A DNA stretch of 64,000 nt from positions 14,322,001-14,386,000 of the forward strand of contig OW204012.1 in the NCBI GenBank assembly GCA_934047225.1, given 5' to 3'. The notes under the pieces are model-generated. The model was not told the origin of the DNA. It ran no database searches and worked only from the letters and a program-made list of their open reading frames with translations. Numbering within the stretch: the stretch's first letter is position 1; the number at the start of each line of letters is the position of its first letter. A program made the position numbers and the translations under genes. Shown piece by piece: positions 35,167 through 44,800 of the stretch. The DNA is from Ypsolopha sequella. Its lineage: Eukaryota > Arthropoda > Insecta > Lepidoptera > Ypsolophidae.

Positions 35167-35383
35167 CAATTGACTTATACCCAGACTGGTTTTGTGGATT
35201 CTGACTGGGGTAGAGTGATGAAGTGGCTATTAAAAGTACTACTATTTTTCTAGAGAACAGGTTGAGAAAGATGTGATTAAAATTATTTATGTTTCCACAG
35301 GTAACCAGCTGGCTGATATTATTACAAAATCATTACTGACCGTATGTTTTTCTGAGATGAGAGAAAAACTAGGATTAATGTAG
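35167..35383 (+). pseudogene. Ty1/copia polyprotein C-terminal remnant inside Harbinger
   Basis: 35167-35220 reads QLTYTQTGFVDSDWGR, like the start of the copia RNase H region (GYSDADWAG type). After a deletion, 35252-35383 reads REQVEKDVIKIIYVS, then GNQLADIITKSL and MREKLGLM before a stop. This matches the ADIFTK-L end of copia polyproteins. At most 70 codons survive. It lies just after the transposase stop, inside the Harbinger element, so it was captured by or inserted into an ancestral copy. Confidence 0.7.
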
Positions 35384-35934
35384 TTTTGTTTGTAAATAAG
35401 AATGAAAATATAAATTTGATATAAGATAAATTTATTACCTTAGATGATTTGGTCTGATTAGGTTTTTCTGGGTTTCCCTAATCCTTGTGCAACAAATGTT
35501 GGACCATAATAAATGTACCCCAGACAAAGGAAGGTGTGTGATATTTTTATTGTAAATAATTATTTTTGATTTTAAAGAAAATTTGATTTATTAAATCACG
35601 CCAGTTAAGTACCTAATGAAAGTTAGAAGGGTACAAAGTTTGCTTCAGCATTTCAGTTGATTATCGTCGTATCAATCCTGGAATGTTCTTGTATAGAACA
35701 CACACCTGTCCTGTTAGAAAACGATTAATAAATTTAATATTATTTGAATCGTTAACTCTGCATTTTACTGACCTCCTAAACCCAATAACATATGCCCCCA
35801 GCAGGGGCCCTATGCCATATATATAGGTTGTTGTGAATTAAAAGTCATAATGTTGTTACTAAGTAGGTACATAATTGAAAGGGAAAAGGTAGTGAAAAAA
35901 AACATAAATATAGAGTTTAAAGCAAAAAATTTAT

Positions 35935-36390
35935 TGAAATGCTTTGAATCTCGTGAATTGTTTCTTATTATTTTGTTTTACTGTGAAAACATAGTATAAA
36001 GTGCAGTAAGTCTGCTTATGAAAATACTTCAACTCGTTGGTTATTTCTTATTATTTTGTTTTACTGTGAAAACATAGTATTTCATAGTATAAAGTGCAGT
36101 AAGTCTGCTTATGAAAATACTTCAACTTGTTGGTTACCTAATTGTTATTATTTTTGTATGAAATTTTTTTATGTTATTTTATAGTTTATAATGCGATAAG
36201 TTTGTTTATTAAAATACTTTTAGTTTGTCAGTTATTTAAATATTTTTATTTACTGTGAAAGGTTATACTATTTGATAGTTATAACGCGAAAGTTTGCATA
36301 GTAAAATGCTTTAGATCTCGTGAGTTGTTTATCTATGTCAAAATTTACTGTGAAAAATACCTAGTTAATCTGTTGATTATTTATTGTCAA
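35935..36390 (+). repeat. Degenerate ~100-bp tandem repeat inside Harbinger
   Basis: TTTTACTGTGAAAACATAGT ... AAGTGCAGTAAGTCTGCTTA ... TGAAAATACTTCAACT repeats with a period of about 100. The first two units (35957-36137) are nearly identical; three further units up to 36390 are worn. Non-coding, between the two genes of the element. Confidence 0.75.
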
Positions 36391-37350
36391 TATTTACTAG
36401 AAACTCTTTGATTATTTGCACCAAACTGGCTCTATGGAACCAGACTTGGAACCTCATTAATTACAGAGGGCAAAAGCTAGCCTACAAGGGGAGGAAAAAT
36501 CACTTAATGAGGAAAAGAAGAAAACCTCCCTGCCCAATTAAAGCTAACACCTTATTTATAGTAAATTAAGGCAGTCATGACTATAGTTGCAAAACAGCGG
36601 TTGTTAGGGGACAGATATCCAAAGTAACTGTTAATTACGCATAAATATCCACTACAAAACAGGTAGGTATCTATGGATTCATAGACACGATTTATGTCAA
36701 TGGTCATTGATTACTTAATTAATATTATCTGTCACTTTTCATAGGTATCTGCATTAAAAACAAGGCATTTGTCACTAAATATATAAAAAATGATTGTGTC
36801 ACTTTTTACATCTGTGTAAAAAATAAAATAAGTCATCTGGCACAAATAGTGTAAAAAACGAATTATCCACAGTTCTGTCAACCCACCGTTCTGTCAACCT
36901 AGCGTTGCGGAGTCAAATATGAAACTTCTCTATCTAGTTGGCTAGAAATGGATAAAAGTAACTGTTATCCAAAATATCTGCTAAAATCCACATACTTGAA
37001 ATCAATTTCAACCGGCTTAACATCTATAGCCATGACATAGTCCCACACCTTGATAAAGCAATCTCCCTGATTAAATTACTAGGTTAAATAGAGCTTAGTT
37101 CAGCTACCACACTGAGAAGAACGGTAAGAAACTCAGTGGAGACACTATACTATTTTACATTGTGTCATATCTTAAGAGACCCGTGCTTTCTTATCACTTA
37201 ATCACCAATTCACACCAAAAACACTGACACTTTATTTAAACAGTCACACAAATACACTAATCAAAACACTGAACAGTATCGCTTCACTAGTTCACTATAC
37301 TTATAGTTCCTAACTGTTTCGCATTCAAAACAGAAATGTTCACCCACTAC
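36391..37350. other. Non-coding interior of the Harbinger element
   Basis: No coding exon or repeat recognised between the tandem block and the stop of the Myb-like gene. It is presumably the 3' region of both convergent genes. Confidence 0.5.
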
Positions 37351-38659
37351 TTAATTGGTTTGTTTGTTTCTTAATAAACTTAATTCTAACTCCCGCTTTT
37401 CTTTTAAAAATTTCACTTCCATTTCATGAATTTGTCTTTGGTGAGAGAGTTGTTCTCTTGTGCATTGCAATTGTAGTTCCACCAATTCCATTTTTGCCTC
37501 AGACAACTTTAAAAATGAATCGGTCACATTTTTTTTCTTTGGCCTATTTGCAGTTTTCATGTTATTTGTTCCTGCATCATCAGGAAAAGTAGCTAAAAAA
37601 TGAAAAAATTGGGCAAGTTAATGTAAAGTAAATAAGGTGTGCAATATTTTGAAGGTATTTTAAAACATAACTAAGATCAAAGGAACTAAAATTCTTAATA
37701 AAACCAACCTGTATCCGAGGGTTCCAATGCAGAATCAAGTCTTTTTTTAATAATGCTTAGCCTTTTGCGCGGTTTTGGACTGGGAGTAATTGGGACATCT
37801 TTATTACACCACGCATCAATTGGATCTATCCGCTTGGTGCAAGGTAACATTTCTTGCTGTTGCTTCATGAATTCAGCATCACTGTCATAAACAGTGAACA
37901 TACCCTCTAAGGAAGGCCCAATCAAGCTCTTCACTTTATCCAGAAGTGGGTCATAATCAGGAGATGGAGGTGGCCCTCCACCTGCAAACAAAAAAAACAT
38001 AGTCATTCATTAATATTGTATAATACTCATTGTGTTAAACAATGACATAATAGGTACAGGCCAAACGCCCCTTATCGACACACCAACCAGATATTGCTAC
38101 ATACCAGTGCCACTGATTTTCTTTTTATATTGTGCCTCTGATTTTTTTGCCTCTTTTGCTATGCCGGAAAACATAGACTGACACTCCACAGCGGGCATGT
38201 TCAAGTCGGCTGAGACCATTTCCCAGTCCTCTCCATTCTCCGCTACCGACTGAACAACAGTCTCTCTCAGCACTTTGGTGTCATTATCTAGAAACATAAA
38301 ACACCAGAGTCAGGTTACTATTTTGGGAGGCTACGTTTACAGCGCCATAGTGTGACCAAATTAAAGAACTTACTTGAGATCAGCATTTTTTCGCTTGAGT
38401 GCAGTTTCTTTGTCTTGGACTTCAAGTTTTTATAGCCAGCTAATAAATTTTCTGGCGTTCTTGCCACATATGTGGTATTGGCATTGTACTCGTCAGCCAA
38501 AATTTTCCAGACCTTCTGTTTTTCTGCTACTGTTACTCCATCAGTCTTTTTGTTTTCAATTATGTATTTATAATTCTCAACAAGGTTTAACAGAAGCAAA
38601 CTTTCGTCAGAAGTGAAATTCGGTGCTCGCTGGCGTTTTTTACCCTCCATGTTGTCCAA
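37351..38659 (-). CDS. PIF/Harbinger accessory protein with Myb/SANT-like domain
   Basis: Four exons join in phase: 38659-38374, 38287-38105, 37981-37709 and 37592-37351, all with GT...AG introns, giving 327 aa. Residues about 10-95 form a Myb/SANT-like DNA-binding domain (NFTSDESLLLLNLVENYK, KVWKILADEYNA, RTPENLLAGYKNLKSKTKK). The middle is Pro-rich and acidic. The last 60 residues are a Glu/Lys/Leu-rich coiled coil (LVELQLQ-TREQLSHQRQIHEM). Such proteins act with the PIF transposase, binding DNA and helping its nuclear entry. It is convergent with the transposase gene. All junctions keep frame, which supports an intact gene. Confidence 0.85.
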
Positions 38660-39248
38660 TAATTCGTTTAAAATTAATCACAAAATACACACTTTCTCGA
38701 GTTTTCGCTGTAGGGAAGCAAAGCACAGCAAAACATCAGTCAAATCATAACCGAAATACCATGACTCAGACAGATGAGAGTCGCGTTCAATAATTTATAC
38801 TATTGTCAGGTTTCAACACTGATAGCAAGATGGCATATATATTTATATAACGCGTGGAATAGAGATAGCATTAGAATCTGAGTGCAACATCGGTTTAGGA
38901 ATGCAGCTCTGACAGGCAGGCAAAAGAAAATGCCATTTCATTTCACTCAAAACATTTTGACATAATTGTCAAACTGACAAGTTGAAAGTCAAATTGTGTG
39001 TAACGAATCGTATAGACCGAACGAAATATTGAATGATTGCCTAAGCTCGGTTTAGTTAAATCGTTGAGTAAAAAACATGGTGCAAGACAGATTTAAATTT
39101 AAATCAGTTTAGTGTTAAATTCGATTTAGTTAAACTGACTTAAGTGGAACTTTGGTGCAAGCCGCCCTAAGAATAAAGCATAACACAAACAAAATGTTGG
39201 GTTAGAAAAAACACATGAAAAGATTTTTTTCAACAAAACAAAAAAAAA

Positions 39249-39948
39249 CGGCCAAGTGCGAATCAGACTCGCGTACTTAGGGTTCTGTATTTTGGATGCT
39301 AAATTTAATTTTGTCAATATTTTTTCGTGAATTTCTCAACCGCTTTATTTTTCCTGTAATCTTTACATAAACACATATTACCACGATTTTTTTCATATTT
39401 TTGGTCCACCAGTTTTGGAGATAAGGGGTTTTTTTTATTTATTTTACTTATTTTTTTATATTTCTCATTAGTGCTGATTTTTTTTTAATCGCTATAGTTT
39501 TCCTGTAATAAGCCAGTTATGATCTATAATTGTCATTTTTTTCATATTTTTCGGTCTACCAGTTTCGGAGATAACGAGATAAAGGTTGGAGATAAAGGTT
39601 TCGAGAGGGGTTTTTTAAAGATTTCTCGAAACCAGTGCCAGTAAATATATTAAAAGTATATATTTTTAGAATCAAATTTTTAGTACCTACAATTTGATAC
39701 CCATGTTGCATTTTTAGGCTAATCTTTTTATTTTTCTCACTTTTGTTTTGGAAATATTTTGAACAATTTCAAATTTTTCATATTTTTTGTTACACCCTCA
39801 TATGTGGGCAAATTAATGCTATTTTTGTGTCAAATTTCATGTATTTATTTTTAACGGTGTTATGAGGCTGTGACATACGGACGGACGGACAACGGAGTCT
39901 CACCATAAAGATTCCTTTTACCTTTTAGGTACTACGGAACCCTAAAAA
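39249..39948 (-). repeat. GGTTCCGTA/CTTGGCCG dispersed repeat, long copy
   Basis: The plus strand runs from CGGCCAAGTGCGAATCAGAC to GGTACTACGGAACCCTAAAA, with CATACGGACGGACGGACAAC near its far end. It was inserted into the dispersed repeat at an A-rich site (the flanks CAAAACAAAAAAA and ACGACGCC are contiguous in copy 1 at about 3625-3640). Relatives are at 47955-48785 and 49880-50550. Non-coding. Confidence 0.7.
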
Positions 39949-40010
39949 CGACGCCGTCACATCTTCGCGCCTTTTTTCAACTTTTCATTTTTTTTTAATT
40001 ATTTTAACAG

Positions 40011-40783
40011 CTCTGGATTCCCGTCATTTTAAGCCGTAATCATTGTTTTTTTCCATCACTTTAGACACCGATGTTGCCACCTAAAAAAGGTCAAGTTATC
40101 GGGTTTCCACGTCAAAATTATCGTATGCTGCGTTCAATTTGATCGTCAGGTAATTCCCGCCTAACATGTCGTTCTTTTGTTCTGTCAGTTTTAGGCAAAC
40201 GTCACCTTATGATCAAACTAAACGCGCCGGTTGCATACGAATTTGGGAAGAAATGCCAGAAAAAAATCAACTGTTTTGGCCAGTTTTGAAAAAGTTAGTT
40301 TTAAGCGTTTTTTCACAGCTGGTAGAGCTGATGCCGGGCTTGACTGTGAAGATAACACCGTCTTACTTGGAGACCCCTCGAAGTAATTCGGGGGAGAGTA
40401 AGAGGACAGCTCACAGGCAAAAAACAAGGAGGCCTACCATGCCTGGGACCGATGGATGGTAGTATATCCATCCCTAATACCACCAACCGAGCCCCCAGCA
40501 CGAATCCAGGCGGCCGACCAAATCCCATCCTATATACTACATACTAATAGATTACATATATAAATACATGCCTACCTCCGCCCATTCATTTAGTCTTGCT
40601 AAGAAGAACGGGCAAGAAACTTAGCAAGATCATGTCTTTTTTTACTGCCATCTGTTGGTTGGTCAGACAACCTTTTGAAACTATTGCTACGTATCTAGAC
40701 TGTCCCTCCTCTGATCTGATTTAGACACGCACGGTTGACGGATACACCGCCGCGGCCGGCGGGAGTTCGCGAATCCTTCCTAT
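40011..40783. other. No gene supported
   Basis: A 98-codon frame (40166-40462) and its reverse-strand shadows carry no motif, and the codon pattern is not convincing. Parts may be retroposon 3' ends, but none was recognised. Confidence 0.35.
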
Positions 40784-40791
40784 GTCTATGG

Positions 40792-41748
40792 CAGTGTGAC
40801 CATTTGTGGCAGATTTCTGCCGTTTTGGCAGATTTCGCTCTTAAATTTTGTCTGTGGCAGATCATGCTGACGATTTACAAAAGAGGCAGATTTTGGCAGA
40901 TTTAAAAGATTCCAAGAAAATTCACATTATCTAATTTGATTTACAAAGATTTTGCGTCTACTTTAAACGTTGCAAAGAATTTTCCCAACATAGTAGACGA
41001 AAACAACATTCAAAAAGTTGATGACGAACTTCGACAAATTAAATTTGATAAGAGTGTAAGACCTATTAGAATCAGGTGGAGGTAGCACCACCAGCACAAT
41101 TTTGAGTGAAGACAAATTTTGTGGAGCGATTGGAAAAATCAAGGACGCGAATGGGGCTATAAAATACCCAAATATTACAAATTTCGCCAAAACTTTATTT
41201 TGTTTCGTTTCGTGCGAGATAATATTCTCTCAAGTGAATTTTGTTTAGTTATCTATGCCGCCATAGACATGATTTGTCTATACTCTCAGTCTAGCTGACA
41301 ATGACAATGGTCGGAATAAATAATATGTCACATGAATAGTAAATAACACGAGTTTATTTTACAAATTTAAATAAAACAAAAATAAGGAATAGGTTCCTAA
41401 ACCAACATGTTTCAGCTTTAATTAAAACAAAAGAGGGGATTAAGGAGCACGGAGACTGTTTCTTCTTTAAACCAACTTGAAACAAGATCAAAAAGATTTC
41501 TTCAAAATCTTTGTACTACACGGAAAAAGGAAACGAAAATTTGGAGGCAAATGTTGACAGGTTCAGTAAATGTTACTTATGAGTACAATTTATAAGGAAA
41601 TTGTTAAATAATTCCATTGAATTCATGTGTATTTTTTCCATTTCCATGAAGGCATATTTCTGGCATTTTTGACGCCAAGTGTGGCAGGTTTTGGCAGATT
41701 TTTTGCCCACTCTATGGCAGATTCGGAATTTATGAGATGGTCACACTG
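40792..41748 (+). mobile_element. Internally deleted hAT element, 957 bp
   Basis: The ends CAGTGTGACCAT (40792) and ATGGTCACACTG-type (41748) are inverted, and the 8-bp duplication GTCTATGG flanks both sides (40784-40791 and 41749-41756), the hallmark of hAT insertion. Subterminal copies of TTGGCAGATTT/TGGCAGATT occur on both sides. The interior keeps a transposase remnant. The right end lies 88 bp before the start codon of the G-patch gene. Confidence 0.9.
40928..41215 (+). pseudogene. hAT transposase C-terminal remnant
   Basis: One frame reads YKDFASTLNVAKNFPNIVDE and VDDELRQIKFDKSV. After a frame change it reads FCGAIGKIKDANGAIKYPNI and NFAKTLFCF, then FSQVNF. This follows the hAT dimerisation region (a W/F-x-x-I-K-D helix, KYP-I, then the usual PxSSAxVERxFS, here damaged). 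No BED finger or DDE core remains. Confidence 0.65.
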
Positions 41749-41835
41749 GTCTATGGGAGTTCGTGTTGTTTTGTTCGTTTTAATTTTGTTTCCCAGTTTT
41801 GCAACTGTTCTGTAATATTTGAAACTCGAGCTAGA

Positions 41836-44800
41836 ATGAATATTTATAATAATCCTTACAAATGGTGTCAGAAGAAAAATCCACCTAATCCTTATTCTAA
41901 ACAAAACAACCAACCGTATTTTCAGAAAAATTCATATATTATCCACCAAAGGTCTAAATATCAGTGGTCGAGCAAAAAACAGGGGAGTCAAAACCTGAAG
42001 CATTGTGCCGCGAGCTCAGGACTACAGGGGGGTCAGAGTGTCAACTTGCCGGCATCGCCAGTACAAAACCATATTCCTTCTCTGGGGAATAAGTATCAGC
42101 ATCACGAAGATGTGCCGTTTGATCCTCAAATTAGCTGTACTAACAGAGAAACTACTAGAAATCAAGTTGTTGGGGGAACACAAAATAAAGAGTTCCCAAA
42201 AATTGTCCAAAGTATAACAAAGAAAAAATGTTTAGTGCCTAACTTTGTGCCTAGTTCATTAGAAAATGAGGTGACAATTGAATCCACAAGTAAAACAATT
42301 GATGAAATAGTTGAGTAAGTATATTATGTCACCGTAGCATGATAATCTAGAAACCCGCATTAGCATTGTGCACGCATGCATGGTTCGCCACTCCTAGTAA
42401 TAGCATTTGTAGGTAAACCTGCATACCTTAACCCTTATAGCGTTCGAGACTAAATGCTGGGTAGGTAGGTAGGATATGCATATGTCTTGACAATACGTTA
42501 TCCACATAACACAGAATAATATTGTATGCAAGGTTTGGGTCGGAGTGTCGATAAGAGGGCGGGTTTTATTTGTACAGTGGAGATCACATCAAGCTATACA
42601 GTTACAGTATTTCTTGATTAATGAAAATTTTTTATAGACTATTCCATAACCAGTTTTTTTATATCTGGAATGTACTTTTCATAACTTCAACTCTGGCACT
42701 AGTTTCATTGTTATACGATAATAATTGACGAAGTTAGAGAAGTTTAAATTTCATATCTTTAATGCGCGGGAATAAACGATAGCACCCAGGAGCGGCCGCC
42801 CTGAGTGTGACGTCACAGGAATTGCCCCAAGCTTGTACACAGGGAAACTACTACAGCACCCGGAATGAGCAGTCCATAAAAATGTTTCTATTTAAGCAGC
42901 AGTCTTATAAATATTCTTTATTCATAAATATTGCGTTGTTCCAAAATGTCAATCAAAGGTTGGGTCATGAAGAGTCGGGCCAAAAAGCTCAACAATCTCA
43001 AAAAAGTCAGATATTTAAGTATCTCAACATTAAATCGAAAATATTGTTTGTAGGGTTCTGTACCTAAAAGGTACAAAAGGAACCTTTATGGTGAGACTCC
43101 TTTGTCCATCCGTCCGTATGTCACAGCCTCAAAACTTTTGCACCATTAAAGATAAATACATGAAATTTGGCAAAAAAATTGCATTAATTTGCCCACATAT
43201 CACAGTGTAAAAAAATATGATTTTTGTTTTTCATATTTTGAAATGATTTTTTTTCTCGTCTATCCCCCAGTGTGGGGTGTCGTTGGGTTAATTTAAAAAT
43301 ATTAAGGGTGTGAGAAGACCATTTTTCGATCCGCCTGGATCTGTTTGTGAAATATTAAGCTTAAAATTCTTATTTTTTGTTAGAGTCAAGTGTCCTTCCT
43401 GCCAGCGAAACAGTTGTATTTAGAGATGTGAAAAAAATCACAACAGTAGAATACATAACGAAATTAAAAGGAAAACTATCACAGCTAAGTAGGCTTTACA
43501 AGTTAACGAGTACAAATCGCTCCATACTTTTAGTCCCCTCTAAACACGGAGTGATTCGCATCAGCAGGAACAAAATGTATGAGCCGTTCTTGGGAAGAGC
43601 AACTTCTGAGCATACTAGAAGTTTGGTGCGATCTGTATTAGTCGACAAACTTATAAAATGTACTTGGAAAAGAAGTTCGCATATTGTGCAGGGCAACTAC
43701 GGAACCCTACACTGCACGTGGCCCGACACGCACTTGGCTGTTTTTTTTTATAATGTCTATACAAAATTGAAGAAAAGTAATAAAAATAGAAAGGGGATGA
43801 CTAAGGAAGAGTGGGTCGGTGGATATTCGCTCCCCTGAATTCGTCCCGTTTTCTATTTTTGGGAAAATTCAACCCGCTTACCTCGACCAGGGTAAATTCG
43901 TCCCGCAACCCATAAGATACATAACCGTTGAGTAATAGAACACAAATCAGCGATTTATAGAATGACTAGCTTCTGCCCGCGGCTTCGCCCGCGTGGCCTA
44001 AGGAAACAAATTACATTTTTTTCAGAAACAAACATTTTAAGTGCTCTCACTCCCTCTCGTAGTGCTCGGCCGAAAAACCGGGACTCACCGATTAAAGTTT
44101 TTCCAAAAAAGTGTCAAAATCCCTATCAGTTGTCAAAAAATGTCAAATTTGAATACGGCAGCGTAATCGGCGACCCTAAATGCTCCTTGATATCGAGTTT
44201 CATGCAAATCGGAATACTTTTTTGGACCTGTCAAAAAACTGTCAAAACCTGTCAAATAAATTTTTTTTTTTTGGTCGTGTAACCCCAGTTGACCAATTAC
44301 TACAGTTGAAACCCAAACTCCTTACAATTAGCCGTTCGGGAGAAATGGCCGATAAAAATTTTGGCAATTTTTTTTTTCGTCTTTTTTTACCGTCGTCTAG
44401 ATTTCGCCGAGCCTTTTTCTTAGAGTACCATGAACATGTGTCTAGCATCAGCCGTTTGGGAGATACGGGCCTGTAAAGTTTTGATACTTTCGGCAGGTAG
44501 ATCTCGTAGAGACCTTTTCCTAGACACCCATTAACATGGGTCTAACTCCAGCTATTTGGGAGATACAGGCCGTCAAAGATTTAACGTTAAAAAAAATGTT
44601 TTTGGCGCCCCATGGTCCAACCCCTAAGGATGTACCACCTTCCGTTCCAAAGATATTTTGCTGGGATATAGATAGATAGATATATAGATAGACAGATAGA
44701 TAGATACCTCAAAAGGAAAAAATGGAACCCTAAAAGGATCACTTGTGTGGCTGTCTGTTTGTCCGTCTGTTACAGCCGATTTGCTCTGGCACACGTACTC

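Larger units (their letters stand above)
33709..39167 (+). mobile_element. Complete PIF/Harbinger transposon, 5459 bp
   Basis: It starts GGGCGGCTTGCACCAA (33709) and ends TTGGTGCAAGCCGCCC (39167), a perfect 16-bp TIR, flanked by TAA at 33706-33708 and 39168-39170, the usual 3-bp PIF target. The subterminal regions repeat TCTTGCACCA inward on the left (33786) and its inverse on the right (39078), likely transposase-binding sites. It carries a transposase gene (+) and a Myb/SANT-like gene (-). Both can be spliced into uninterrupted frames, so the element may be autonomous or recently so. Confidence 0.93.
33541..40010 (+). repeat. Dispersed repeat, copy 2, with two insertions
   Basis: The same repeat as 1140-3690. 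Pieces at 33541-33708, 39168-39248 and 39949-40010 are colinear with copy 1. The breaks are the PIF/Harbinger element (33709-39167) and a GGTTCCGTA-family element (39249-39948). Confidence 0.6.

Noticed and set aside
40166..40462. 98-codon plus-strand frame
   Set aside because: No motif and overlapping shadows on the other strand; no splice partners were found.
509..42560. Extended intron homology between the two paralogous first exons (shared GTGTCGATAAG words)
   Set aside because: The same short word also occurs at 38070 inside the Harbinger element, so it is probably a common repeat word and not conserved intron.
43381..43430. Extra small exon (QVSFLPAKQLYLE) between exons 1 and 2 of the G-patch gene
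   Set aside because: It would be in phase from an AGAG acceptor, but its only donor (AT|GTGAAA) lies in a dispersed repeat; direct splicing of 42314 to 46852 is also in phase and simpler.
43377..43838. 153-codon plus-strand frame in intron 1
   Set aside because: It lies within dispersed repeat B, which recurs at 62379-63212 with other reading frames. The apparent start is not an ATG and no domain is visible.
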